A DNA stretch of 64,000 nucleotides from Phytophthora hibernalis (lineage: Eukaryota > Oomycota > Peronosporomycetes > Peronosporales > Peronosporaceae): NCBI GenBank assembly GCA_012656075.1, contig JAAKBF010000171.1, positions 682,001 to 746,000 on the forward strand, written 5' to 3'. The position numbers were made by a program, and so were the translations under genes. The notes under the pieces are model-generated. The model was not told where the DNA came from. It was given only the letters and a program-made list of their open reading frames with translations, and searched no databases. Numbering within the stretch: the first letter of the stretch is position 1; every line of letters starts with the position of its first letter. Below are positions 46,618-59,016 of this stretch, piece after piece.

Positions 46618-47726
46618 ACGATGGGCATTCTCTTCGGCATCATGTTCGACGGCTGATCGAATGGCTCTATGCACTACAGGCCGTGTATGTCGTGTTTGTG
46701 ACGAACGGCGAGCTGCGTCTACAGCTTCTTGCGATATCGCCACTCGAGGAAGGCTCGCAAGTCGCGGACGCGCACATCAAGCTCCTCGACGGCATGCTGG
46801 ACATATACGGCAAGACCCTCGACATGGTGGCGTTCCTCGTTGCCGACAACTGTAACACTAACCGTGCGATTGCCACCCGGCTCAGCGTACCTCTGGTTGG
46901 TTGCGCCAGCCACCGCTTCAACCATGCGGATACCAGGTATCTCACTGATTATGAGCCGTTACTAACCCAGGTTAACACGTTGATGTCAAAGTTAAGCCAA
47001 GTTAACAATTGCGCCGAGCTTTCCAAGTCGACCGACCTGCATCCTATCAAACGGAATATTACGCGCTGGAGCTCCAACTTTGAAATGCTGCAACGGTACG
47101 TGCGCATTCGACCCCAAATCAAGACCGTGGACGCTGTTGAAGAGTTCATACCGACCGGAGCCGCGCACCGCAAGCTGCATGGAGTGCTGGAGCGCATGAA
47201 CAAGTTTCAGAGCATCACCAAGAAGCTGCAGTGCGATAGTATTGGTTTAGCGGACGTCCGCCTCCTCTTCGACTCAGTGGTTGCCGAGTACCCCTGCATG
47301 CGGGATCAGCTCAAGTCGACGGCAAAGATTGGCCACTCCCCCTCTTCGAATCCGCGGTGGTCAAGACTATCAACGGGGAGTCCTGTCAAGAACCGAGGCC
47401 GCAGCGGTGAAGCGCTTTGAAGACCCAAGGTGCGGCAGCAAGCGGAGGCGCCCGAAGAGGACTATGCGACCAAGATACTTCGCAGTGGGTCGGGCCAGGG
47501 CATGCATCAGACCAAGATTGTCTACAGCGCGCTGCTAAAGCAGCTACCCCCGACGTCGAACGCGTGCGAAAGGCTGTTCTCGCAATGCAAGCTGGTGCTT
47601 ACGCAGCAGCGTACCTACATGCTGCCAGCGAATTTCGAACTCCTGATGTTTCTTCGTGCGAACAGGAACATGTGGGATGTGACGACATTGGCTGCCGATG
47701 CTAATGCCTTCGAGCAGCTCTTATGA
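46618..47726 (+). pseudogene. hAT-family transposase, inactive
   Basis: The first block reads FGIMFDG at 46633-46653 followed by a TGA stop where Trp is expected (FDGW is the first-aspartate motif of hAT enzymes). After a frameshift, 46683-47330 is a long frame with VYVVFVTNGELRLQLL, LLDGMLDIYGKTLDMVAFLV, ADNCNTNRAIA (second-aspartate block), GCASHRFNHA and ITRWSSNFEML. Two or three more frame changes (47330-47430) pass through LSRTEAAAVKRFE. The C-terminal hATC dimerisation block PPTSNACERLFSQCKLVLT is near 47547-47604, ending at the TGA at 47724. The N-terminal BED zinc finger is missing. Confidence 0.85.
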
Positions 47727-48466
47727 AGAATGGTATTGCAGTAATTGCGGCAATTTTTATTATTGTTTGTTGCTGTATTGCCGTCATTATTACTGAGATG
47801 CCTGCCAGGCAATTCAGTATAGTACTGAATTGGAGAAGGCCTGCCGTGGCTGGCACCAGACCCCGAACTCAATGAGAGTGTTGCGCCATCCGCTTAGCCT
47901 TGCATTGGAATTGTTGACACACGCAGCACCTTACGGTCAGTGTGTACGTGTAAGAGATTCCGCCGTCTGTTCTTTACGCTGTTCGTGCGTTGGGGTAGTC
48001 ATCACCCGGTGCACACCTCCGCGCCACGTATCGAAATGCATGTACCACTGGTACACTATTAATTGACTATTAATAATAGTATCTTGGAGCAGTGTTGTCA
48101 ATCGCTCTTCAATGGAGACGACGGGTGAAGAGAAGCTGGCCATGGCCTCGACGCTCAGCGAAGAACAGACCCTGCGCGAGCAGCTTTCGACCACCGCTAA
48201 TGAGGCAGGACGACGGACACCATCCATAGGTATGAGCTGGGCCTTACTAGGAGTCGATCCGACGCGGGGCAGGTGAATAATGCAGTTGTAACCATCGCTG
48301 CTGCACTTCTGAGAGTGCTCAAGGTTCAAGTACGCGGTCATGCATGTGTGGGGGATGCTGGTAGGTGCTTGTCGGGAGAACAAGATGTTTGACGGGGTTC
48401 GATGCTAGTTTTCCAAACATTCAAAGTAAAAAACCATCACATACAAACATTAAGTGAGCCAATTAC
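47727..48466. other. Boundary region, with a candidate short exon
   Basis: This separates the repeat-rich and gene-dense parts. AATTCAGTA-TAG-TACTGAATT at 47810-47830 is a perfect 9-bp hairpin, probably an old element end. At 48112-48276 a plus frame starts METTGEEKLAMASTLSEEQ and contains a donor-like GTATGAG at 48231. It could be a 5' exon of the channel gene, but no acceptor in the right phase was established. Confidence 0.35.
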
Positions 48467-51444
48467 ATGTACGGTAACGTTAGTGGATCCGCAAATCGGG
48501 AGTCAGGGATGCTGTCGCCAACACAGAAGCTGCCCAAGACTCGCTCATATGCCTCCGACCCAAGCGACCAGGTCTACCTCAAGTCCACGTGGGTGGTCAC
48601 GTCGTTGCGGCATCCGGCGCTGCGGGTGTTGTGCTGTGTGGTTCACGTGGTCCTGTGCTTCGTCCTGGGGGTCACCTCCCCTCTGCTGACGTCGCTCATG
48701 AGCCCCGCCTACTTCCCAGTTTACGGAGATCTAGTGAAGACAGCAACCACAGGCTTCACATGGCAGAAGCTTTTCTTCCAGAGTATGTTGAGTGTCGCAC
48801 TGCTGCTGCTCCTGAGACTTGTGGCGTACCCGAGACTTGTGCAGCGCCAGTGGAACTGGGAGGTGTCGTTCCGCCACGCTACACAGACCTTTTCGAGACT
48901 TTCGAGGGCCTCTGAGGATACCATGAATACTCAAACAGATTTGCTAGCAGGCCGGCGGGGAGTGATGGCGGTGCATACTTTCCTCTCTGGCGGTTCTACC
49001 GACGTCCCGTTGGTCCGGTTGCACGTCTGGAACATCGGGTCTTCTCATGGCTCTTGGACATTTGTGGCTGCAATATTCCCCTTCGTCTGGGCAGCAGTGA
49101 TGTATGTTACCAAAAAAATTGCTCACGATTCTTCAAGCGAGAAAATGTTCTTTCCAGAAGACCAAAATGAAGCTTGGACAAGCTTGCGCCAACTCGAGCT
49201 GCAAAAAACTTTGTCAATTACACTGGTGACGCTGAGCTGTTTGAAGCTGTTAGTGACGCTTGATTGGGTACTTCAGGACCACGAGTACAATCGCATTCTA
49301 TTTGGCAACTGGATGTCTTCGGTGCGTCGAGCGTATAGGAGTTATCGGTTGCGCGTCTAATATGGTCTTGGCTTTCGCTTGTTGGACTTAGTCTCGGTGG
49401 GGTTTACTTTGGTGCAATATCGATGATTCAAACGGAGTGGATGAAGTGGAATCTTACAGATATAGATGAGGGGATGTCATGAAGTCTTGGTTGAGTAATT
49501 CGTCTTGGCATGCTCTGCTCTGCTCACTGGTCGTAGCTTTGGACATGCTCTGGGTTGTACAGGACTGGCAGTTCCCGAGTTTTTCTTCGCCGCTTGGCTC
49601 CCATATCTTTGGATTGCCCTTGGACCAAGTAACGATTCGCCTTCCTCTCCAGATACGCTTGTGCTTCTGTAGCAAATGGATGGGTGGATTTCTTGTTCTA
49701 GCGCTCCTACTACCTCTCGAAATCTCGCAGTTTCTCCAAATCGCTGCTTATTTACCACGTGAATATGCACAGCGCGTGAATGTGCTGTCATTTCGTACCC
49801 TCCCCGTGAACTCGACTTACAGCGGCGTCGATGACGCTGTAATCTCTGACACGCTTGACGGAGTTACCCGCATCATGCTACAAGCGGGATCTCTCAGCAG
49901 ATACTTTCCGTGGTCTGAATGGGAGCGTGTACCAGCACTTGTAGTGCTCTTTCTCGGTCTAGCCACAGTGCTGTGGCTTTGGAAAAAGGAGCGTTGCAAA
50001 ATGCGTTTTGCTGTCTATCTCGGGTTGCCTGCTGCTGACGATGAGCAGATGAAAGGCTTTACTACATGTAGACTGAACAAAGCAGTGTCTGCAACTACCA
50101 AACGAGTTTTGTATACCCACCAACGCCTGCGCACTCTGTACAAATTGCGTGCTCGCAGTGACAGCTTATGTATTGGGTTGGCAGGACTCTCGGTGCTAAC
50201 TGTGTGGATGCAGTTCCGCGCGATATGGCGCTCATCTGCAGAATACCATCGTGATCTGCCTTTGCAGTCGCCAGGAGAAACGTACTCCATGTTATTGACG
50301 CTGATCACGCTCATTCTGCTTCACCAAGTACATTATCGATACTGCGTCAAGATGGAAATCATGGCATTGCGGAATCAAATTCCCCGGATTGCCGCTACTC
50401 ACTTTGGCGCTCGCCTCGCTTGTTGCTCGTGCCATTCGTCGCCGAAATGCTACTCTGTGGACTTTTCCTGCCTCCTTTGCTGCACGGTCGAGTGTATCTG
50501 GATGAAGACCGGTATACATTGCCTCGGGCTACGCTGAACGTAGTTCCTGCGTGCCCCACACCTCTGATGATGACGTCTAGCAGTCGTGCCTGCGATCTTC
50601 AATACTCGTATCCGCTGGAGATCGTGAATATGGTTGTCCTGGTGCGCCTCTATTGGTTTGCACGCGTGATTCGCAACCAGCTATTGAAGCAACTGGTCAT
50701 CTACAATGCGATTGCCGTGACTAGGGAAGACATGCCGATCAATTCGCTGTGGTGGAGTTTCCGGATATTTTTGCTGTGCGGCCGTCCAAAGTTCTTTTCT
50801 CTCTCTTTGTGACCCTGTGGGTGAGCACGGCCGCCGCGGTCTCTATCTTTGAGAGGCCATTCCCGTCAAAATTGGACGGCGAGGACCACGCGCTTTGGCT
50901 TACTCTTGTCACCATGACAGGGGTTGGATATGGCGATACGTATCCGATAACAACGGGTGGGCGTGTTGTCATCGTGCTAGGGGCAGTTGGTGGTGGCTTG
51001 GTTTTCATCTCTCTCTTGACGTCCGAGTTCCTTGACTCACTGAAGGGCACCAAGCGAGAGCACGCGGTGTTATCTGCGATGGACAGGCTGAGGTGGGAAC
51101 GTGCTGTGCGTGTATGTGGCGCAAAGCTTATTCACGCAGCCTGGAAGCGCCACCGTTTTGTAAGTGGTCTCGCTAGGAACTCGAATCTGCAGAGTAAACG
51201 GTCCATCGATAGACGACTGCAAAAGGCAGCGCACCAATTCAAGCTGTGCTGCAAACGCAAACCCATGGAGCGCACTGTCACTCCACACGCTCTACAGACC
51301 AGGGGGTTATCGATGTCCTACTATTCCGGCGCGATGGAGGACTGGATCTCATCAACGCAGGCCAACGTTATAGCAAACCTCGACTCGCTGGAGCAGCACA
51401 TGGAAATCATGGAGAGGTCGCTTCAGCCATTGTTGAAAGTGTAA
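48467..51444 (+). CDS. SK-type calcium-activated potassium channel with extra N-terminal membrane region, frameshifted
   Basis: The C-terminal half (about 49980-51444) matches small-conductance Ca2+-activated K+ channels: RVLYTHQRLRTLYKLRARSD before S1 (as SK proteins have before S1), S2 near 50290, S3 near 50420 (LLLVPFVAEMLLCGLF), S4 near 50625 (VLVRLYWFARVIRNQLL), S5 near 50790, the pore VTMTGVGYGDTYP near 50910-50948 with the GYGD filter, S6, then a basic helical calmodulin-binding-type segment (AKLIHAAWKRHRF). The N-terminal half (48467-49980) has about eight further hydrophobic segments of no known family. The reading path uses four frames joined by single missing bases near 49338, 49480, 50405 and 50745; with them it would be about 993 residues. 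No substitution stop was noticed. It would let K+ out in response to Ca2+/calmodulin at a membrane. One fused gene or two genes cannot be settled here. Confidence 0.75.
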
Positions 51445-51863
51445 TTGCACCAACACAACTTGCACAAGTAAGTCCTGATCGTGCTCTGCAGATCATATTG
51501 CCCAAGACGTGCACTTCAGCCTCAATAACCCGGCTTGCTGATCCAGTTCAGCGATATCGGTTCCAAGCACATTCAATTCTTTCCGAGACTCCTCGTGTTT
51601 GTGAAGGATTTCGGTCCATGCATTGCCTGATGCGTGTGCGCACGCAGCCTCCGGCTGCGGATGCGTTAGCGAAGACTCTTTGCCAAAGAGCCTTTGAAGG
51701 ACCTCTTTCTCGCAGCAGCTCTCGGTCTCAAAGATTCACTTTCACCATCTTGAACACTGACATCATGGTCGAAGCAAGGACGGACGTCAAGATGACCATG
51801 GTAAATGTCGTCGTTGGCCTTCGTCATGATCTTTGGCGATGTCCAAGCCACGGTCGTCCTCAG

Positions 51864-51880
51864 CTCATTCTTGAAATCAC
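51864..51880 (+). promoter_or_regulatory. Initiator-like motif upstream of the transporter
   Basis: CTCATTCTTGAAATC contains TCA+1TTCTT and an A/T-rich follow-on as in oomycete core promoters. The predicted start at 51867 lies 28 nt upstream of the ATG at 51895 and supports that start over the in-frame ATG at 51805. Confidence 0.45.
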
Positions 51881-51894
51881 CCCCATCCGCGCAG

Positions 51895-53698
51895 ATGTCC
51901 AAGCAACCATCTCCGTCTCCGGTGCTCACACCCCAGTTGACCGCTTCGGTCACCGGTTACGTGAGCACCAAGCTCTGGGATGAGCGCCCCACCAAGTACG
52001 CCAAGCATGTGCTCAAGAACGTCTGCATCATACTGTTCATCCTGTCGGCGTTCAGCCAAGTCACGAACTTTGCCATTGCGCAGTCGCTCAAAAACTTTTT
52101 CCAGAAGTTGGGGTGGTCCAATACCTCCATGAAGCTGACGTTTGACTCCCTGTGTCAGTTCATGTGCATCATCGCTGGTTACATCTCTGACGAGCGTCTC
52201 GGAAAGTTCAAGACGTTGTTGTCTGCTGCCACTCTCGACTGCTTCGGCCTTCTCCTCCTCCTCGTTGCTGCGTTGCCCACTGTGCTAAGCCACATTGGTG
52301 CAAGCAAGGCCATCTTCAACATCGGTCTGTTCCTCGGCGTTGCAACCTCCCAAGTCTGTCTTCGATCACTTGTCATTTCATATGGAGGTGACCAGTTCTC
52401 ACCCTCCGCTCCTGCGACCGAAAAGTCTCTCTTTTTCAGCATCCAATTTGCCGTCGCGAATGTTGGCGCGTTTATAGGCTACGCAGCGTTCCCGTACGTA
52501 TCCATCCATGGAGTCGGCGCTATTCCCGCAGATTACGGCTACGTTAGTGTGTACATTGCTGGTTTCGTCATGGTGATTTTGTTCCTGGGGCTACTGTGGA
52601 TCTCTACGTGAACGTGCCTCCGACAAGGAGTCGATCGCGCTAGTGATCAAGATTGTGACCAACCTCGCGAAGAAGAACTTCAGTGCCAAGATGATCACGC
52701 TCGGCACGATCCTGTACGTTGCCGCCTTTGCGTTGAACATCCTGTCGGACCATGGAGAAGTTGGCCACAACATCTCGTACGCATGTGGTTTGATGATTGT
52801 GATTGCAACGTTCCTCTGGATTTCCTTCGGTCGCACCTCGACGTTCATGGAGAGCGCTAAGGATACTGTGGGCGGTCGATTTGACGATAACCTCGTGGAT
52901 GATGTGAAGCAAGTGGTTCGGATTCTGCCGCTCAACGCTTTTCAAGTGGTGTTTTGGATGTGCCAGAATCAGCGAGGCGACAATCAATCGATCGTGCAGC
53001 AGACGGATATGCGTCTCGGCAGCGGTCCGGACGCTAGTCAAATGCCGGGCCCCTCGGTCCAAGCGTTTAACCCCATAGGCTGTATGATTTTCCTAGTACT
53101 AACCGAGAAGGTGATCTACCCGATGTACTCGAAGGTCGTAGGAAAGCCACCGAGTCGCTACGGCAAGGTGCTTGCCGGCTACTGCGTCGTCACTGTGGCT
53201 ATGATTTGGACGGGTTGCTACGAGATCATCCGTCGCAACGCCAGTCCGCTCACTTACGTGGACTCTAACGGTCACACTCAGTTCATCTTGAACGACGATG
53301 GAGGACAAGTGATGAACGACATTCCGTGGTGGACGGCCATTCTGCAATATCTGCTAGTGGCACTTTCGGAGGTGCTGGCTGCTGTTGCGTCCTACGACAT
53401 CAACTACTTGGAGGTGCCGCAGAGTATGCGCAGCACGTCCATCGCACTCACGTTCTTCGCCAACTCCATGGGCAGCACACTGCTCTCCGTCCTCGTGCTT
53501 CTCTTTGGCAAATTCATTCCGTCCAACCTGAACGACGGCCACATGGAATACCTCTACTTCACGCTCGCCGGCATCATGGTCGTGACCATCTCCCTGTACG
53601 TTGTGGTGATGAACAAGATGCAGCTTGGGATGATTCCTCCTGTGCTCAAGTCGAAGGACGAAGGACAGGAAGACGGTGAGCGTCGTAGTGCTGTGTAA
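51895..53698 (+). CDS. Proton-dependent oligopeptide transporter (POT/PTR family), one frameshift
   Basis: Starts MSKQPSPSPVLTPQLTASV and spans about 600 residues with about 12 membrane segments. Family signs are the block SYGGDQFSPS near 52378-52407 (a GGDQF motif) followed by FFSIQFAVANVGAFIGY, the second PTR signature with its Asn-Val-Gly-Ala-Phe core. The C-terminal half has NPIGCMIFLVLTEKVIYPMY, then WTAILQYLLVALSEVLAAV and EVPQSMRSTSIALTFFANSM, typical helices 7 to 11. The E-x-x-E/R type proton-coupling helix at the start is not obvious. The frame shifts by one extra base near 52600 between LGLLWIS and LRERASDKESIALV; without that base it is 600 residues. It takes up di/tripeptides or related solutes with protons at the plasma membrane. 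The gene starts 451 bp after the channel stop and ends 94 bp before the helicase start. Confidence 0.85.
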
Positions 53699-53792
53699 AA
53701 TGGAACCAGTATTGATAACCAAAAATGCATTTATCTTCAACTCTACACAATTCCAACACAACTTCCTAGCCCAAGGCATAATCAGAAAGAAG

Positions 53793-56700
53793 ATGCCTCG
53801 CCGCAAGTCGACGCCCTCAAGCGGCCGCTCGACCCGCCGCAACGCCGCGCCCCCAAGCGTCAGAAGAGCGGCGTGATCCAGCGCCACCGTACGGAGCCTC
53901 TGAGCCTCTCAGCAGGCGACGGATGGGGCGAAGACGACGCGCTGCAGCTCCAGTTCCCCGTGGATTCGTCCCTTGCGTCCTCTCTAACTGTGTTTTGCAG
54001 CGACAAGAGCTCTGCAACTGCTGTGCAACTGCATCTGACACTTGTAGAGAACGACCAAGTGAAGCTACACGCCCAAGAGCACGAAGACACAGATACAGAC
54101 ATCCAACTGTCCCTGTCGGAGCTCTTCCCGCACACGTACGAGACCTGGCAGCCTCACGTCGCAACGCTAGCAGAGCAGAAGCTACTGAGTCTCCATATAC
54201 ATGCCCAGAGACAGGGAGAAGGAGGAGACTGGAGCTTCAGCTTCTCGGTCGAAGTGGCGTGGCTCAAGTACATGGAAAGCTGCAGATCACGGGGCTTGGC
54301 GCCAGTGCTGGCGTCTCCGAGGGCGTCGCCGATGCGCGCTATGCATCACGTGATGATTTGGCTGCTCAAAAAGACTCATGATGCGCAGAAGGAACTGCCA
54401 GAGGGAAATGCCGTGCAGATACAGATACTGGAACGAGATTGAAGTGCTCTACGATCGATTCGTGGGTCCTAACAAAGCGGCGTGTGCGCAGTTTGAGGGA
54501 CAGACGTTTGCGATGCCGGAGATTTACGCGCGAATTGACGCACCAGAGCAGCTGCGTCGCGACATTAGTGCATTTGATCAAGTCGAAGCAAGCTCAACGG
54601 ATCTTCTGCCCACGCTGCGAGAGTATCAAAAAGCTGCAGTTTCTTGGATGCTGACGCGGGAGAAGCCGCCGACGCAACAAGCTGCAACTCTTCCCGTGTG
54701 TGTTATCTTCAATAAGGTGGCGGCAAGACAGTTGAGGGCCTATGACCCGTTTTGCGCTGCGTTCCATCCTGAGCCACCACCCATTCCTCTGCAGCAAGCA
54801 CAGCTCCGACCTGAGAGTTTAGATTTTTCAGCGGTTCGCGGTGGCATTCTTGCCGATGAGATGGGGCTTGGGAAAACAGTAGAGGTGATAGCACTCGTGC
54901 TGGGCCACCGCCGGCCTTCCTTGAGAGCGCAGCTGCTGTCCTCTCATGTACCCTCTGTTCCCGATGGAGATGAAGAAGATGACGAAGATGATGGTATGGC
55001 ATGTATCTGTGGCTCGTCAGACAGACACCCACTGGGACTGGTGCAATGTGAGTTTTGCTGTACATGGCACCACCAGATATGCACTGGTTACGTTGTTGAT
55101 GAGACCGGTAGCGATAACGAATCTATACCAGCTCCTAGCTCGCACGGACTCTGGGATTTTGACACGGTGCGATCAACATCAAGCGAATCATGGTCTAATG
55201 GCGGGTTCATGTGCTACCATTGCCAAAGCAACGAGAGGCCGAGCTTTGCGAGCCGCACAACTCTTATCGTTTCACCAGAGCCTATTCATGCGCAGTGGGA
55301 AAATGAGCTCTCACGGCACGTGCGCGATGGTGCGCTTTTGGTGATGCGCTATCCAGGCGTCCGGGCCTTAAAAACGCGTTTGGAAGAAGTGGGCCCAAGC
55401 GCGGCATGGCAAGTATTGGCATCACCGGGCCTTGTTTTAGCTCGCTATGATGTCGTACTAACGACGTATGAGACCCTTGCAGCTGATCTACGCCACGTCC
55501 CCACGACTGAGGGCGGAGATCGTCGTTCAGTACTCGTTCACAGAGCAAACGCTACGCTTTCGTGAGTTCTCCACTCGTGGCATTAAACTTCTGGCGCGTC
55601 TGCATGGACGAGGCTCAGGTCGGAGTGGAGAACACGCGTTTACAATCTGCACTAACGCTATCGAGACTTAGCGCAAGCAACCGATGGGTGGTCACGGGCA
55701 CACCATTCTCATCACGTGTCATCGAGCTGTTTGGCTACTTACGTTTTTGCGTATTCCGCCGTACACTGCGTCACAGGCGGAGGATACTTCAGAGGTAAAT
55801 CTTCAACTACTTCAGGCAGAGCAAGAGAGTTTAGATTTAGGATTCTTCCGAGAATCCGTCGAACACAATTTCGTTCACGGGGCGATTGAACGTGTACTAG
55901 ATCTGCTTCTATGGGACGGTCAAGATGCAGGGGTTGCTGTTAATGGGGGTGGAATTTTATGGCGCACCGGCAAGAGACATGTGCTGGATCAATTGGGCTT
56001 ACCGCCACAAAAGAGTGAAGTTGTTTGGTGCCACTTCGCAGCTGTGGAGCGGCACTTCTACGATCAGCAAGAGAAACACATTGTTTCTCTTATCCAACAA
56101 CGTCAGAGGCAGAGCTCACTGACGAGTGATGTGATTGAGCGAGACGATATCTTGTGGAATGATCTGCTCGTTTTACGCCAGTTGTGCTGCCATCCCCAGG
56201 TCGGTGGTGCTAGACAAGCGTGGGGCTCCGGAGGCAACTCAACAACCGGCACTGTTATGACCATGGATGCATTCCTTCAAGAACTCGTGAATAAGGCAAA
56301 ACGTGAGTGCGAGGAGGCACAGCGACAGCTTATCGGAGCACAAAATGGTTTGGCTGGTCTTCTTGTGCTTGATAGCGACATACCGGGTGCCGCCCTCAAG
56401 TATATGACAGAAATTAAGCTTATTCGCACAAACTGGCCACATTTTCGCGCTGATCTGCTTCCACGACTACACATACTACAGAACCTCGAGAAGTGCATCA
56501 AGAAGTTGTATTCGCTTCCTGGGAGCAATAATAATGCCGAGAATGGAGGTATTTCTTCTGAAGGGAATGCAGCAACCGCGGATCCGAAGAAGTTGAGCCT
56601 GCTACCCGATCTACCTGCTCTAGAGAAACGCATCTCGTCGACAGGCCTGCTTCCTGATTCAGGTGACCTGGGTAATGAGGAACGAGCGGCGATTTTTCAC

Positions 56701-59016
56701 GAATGCGCATTGCTTGGACAAAGTGCTCAGCACATCCGACAATACTATCTGTTGCAAGTGGATGTGAGGCATGCCCAAGCTCTCAATAATCTAAGAAAAA
56801 CCACCCAGGAGATTGCTACAAGCCAGAGACATTCATCGGAGATATCGTCAAAAATGCTTTGCTCGTCTGGGGGCTGGTGGAATGAAGCCCTTGCCATTGT
56901 TGAGCAAAGCGAGCGAAACAACAACGAACAGCAGCTGGTGGACCGAGTACAAGCTCGACTTTCTGGGTTCGACACTCGTTGGGGAACGACATTTTGCTCT
57001 CAGCTCGTGAGCACACGTTCGCTACGATTGTTGCTTGTGCGCGAGTTGGAAGCGTTGGCAAAGCGGCGACGAGGTCTTTTGAGCGGCTTGAGGCTTTGAG
57101 TGACGGGCCACCTACAGACGCCGATATTGAACTATCTGGAAATTGTGCGAAGTGCCGAGACGGCGGAACGGGTCCGACGTGTGTTCACTGTCAGTTGTAC
57201 AAGGAGCTTGAAGCCTATCGAAAACATTTTCTTGGAATTGACAAGACTTTTGTTGGAAAAGGAAGAATCATGGACTTAATAGATGACGAAGAATTGGATG
57301 ATGATGATGCCATAGATGCCAAGGCCACTACTGAAGGTTTATCAGTATCTCTATTCATCGAGATATTCAAGGAGATTGCCAATTGTGCACGAAGTGCGTT
57401 ACGCTCTCAGCAGGATGGAAGAGTGCTTGCGACCAATATTCAGACTTCTATGCAAACTGAGACGGACTTCTGGGTGAAACTGCTGCGTGAGTGGCATGCA
57501 GCAAAGAAGCTTTTTCAGACTCAGCATCAGCGTCTAGGCGCGTTGGACGAGTTGGTTATGGCATGTAGCCAGATGAGACTACGACATCCTGGTGAGCCAG
57601 CGGCACGCACAAAAGCTGAGCGGTTGTACAAATTGAGAGCGTAGAGGTGCCAGTACGAACTGCCGAGTTACAGGTAGAGCGAACTGCCGCCGAATTTGAT
57701 CTGCGCGACAAAATGGCTCAGCTGCGGTATCTATTGCAGCTACAGAGTGAGTCACATACGCGTCAAGAACATCAACCGCAACAAAACTCGGAAGCTTTTA
57801 GACTGCCACTATCTACGCGGCCTATGTGTGCCGTGTGTCTACAGGAATTTACACAAAGGCGCGCTGTGTTGCCGTGCGCGCACGCCTTCTGTACGCCTTG
57901 TATATCCAACTTGTCTGGTGGTCGACGTCATACCCGGAAAAGTGTTCGCTGCCCAACCTGCCGTCGTGAATATTCCGTTGAAAGTATAACTATTGTTGTG
58001 GAAGGATCGACGTCGGACTCCAGCAACCCTGACGACCAAAACGAAGCCGAAGTCACGTCTGAGGTTCCACGGCAAATTTCGCCTTCAGGGAGCTTGGGGT
58101 CTAAGCTTGATGCTTTACTGAGACGTGTCGATATGCTTCGTCAAGAAAACCCTGGTGTGAAATGCTTACTGTTTTCCCAGTGGGCTCAGATGCTGGAATT
58201 AGTGGTGCAGGCTTTACCGCGCCTTGGTGTACGCTGCTTCATGTATGGGACGAAGCGCCAGCTACCGAAGCTTTTGGGTCAGTTCCAAGCGTGCCCAGCA
58301 GCGTGTGTACTAGCGCTGCCCTTCAAAGTTGGTGCCAATGGACTCAATATCTTAGAAGCGACCGAGGTTATCCTGGTTGAGCCCCTACTCAGCAATAGTA
58401 TCGAGGCGCAAGCAGTCAACCGTGTCCATCGTTTGGGCCAGACACGCTGCACTCGCGTCCATCGTTTTATTGTTCAAGGCTCCATTGAAGAACGCATTTA
58501 TCGGCTAGGTCACACGCAAACAGCAAATACCGAACAAATTGGAAACGAAGGCGCCGAAGTTCATGATGACGATGACGAAGGGCCCCAGCGCCTTGGAGTG
58601 GCGCCTGGACGTAAAGAACAAGAAAAACTGACGATGCAAGATTTGCAAGTGTTACTTCATACAGACTCGGATGATACGGCTGCTACTGCAGGGGCAACAG
58701 CATTATTCTGGGAGGAACTCGTGCTGTTGAATGAAAAGAGTGTCAGTCGTCGCACAGCGCATTACTTCTTGGAACGGCGGCATGCAGCAGAAGCGCGAGA
58801 AGAATCCCAAAGTCTCCGCAGTGCAGCTTACGAGCCTCAAACGCGATTGTTCGACAAGCCCATGGCACTACTCGTCGCGAAGGAACTGCTTGAGCTTGCA
58901 TATCCCCCGATCAGAATTCTGGTGGAGTGGTTGAGCGTATTGAGCCACAGATACTCCAGCGCTATCATGAGCGCATCACGGCAGAGATCCGCGTGTGGAA
59001 AGCAGCATATGAGTGA
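53793..59016 (+). CDS. SHPRH: SHPRH-like SNF2 helicase / E3 ubiquitin ligase, frameshifted
   Basis: Starts MPRRKSTPSSGRSTRRN; after a base missing at the C run near 53851 comes a basic PKRQKS nuclear signal. Domains in order: SNF2 N-lobe from LLPTLREYQKAAVSWML (54607 on), Walker A in LADEMGLGKT near 54850-54880; an inserted PHD finger (MACICGSS, LVQCEFCCTWHH, FMCYHC, 54990-55230); the second SNF2 part with VCMDEAQVGV near 55600 (DEAQ box) and NRWVVTGTP near 55680; a long SHPRH-type helical spacer; a Cys/His cluster (CAKCRDGG, CVHCQLYK) near 57150-57205; a C3HC4 RING (CAVCLQEF, CAHAFCTPC, CPTCR, 57827-57965); and the helicase C lobe (LLFSQWAQ, VILVEPLL, NRVHRLGQTR). The likely stop is 59014-59016, reached after a base missing at CCCCC near 58905. 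Six missing bases and one extra give about 1742 residues. It acts in DNA-damage tolerance, ubiquitinating PCNA in model species. Confidence 0.88.

Noticed and set aside
48079..48092. AGCAGTGTTG, resembling the 5' target duplication plus LTR start of the 14.5-kb Copia
   Set aside because: Similarity stops after the first five LTR bases; chance.
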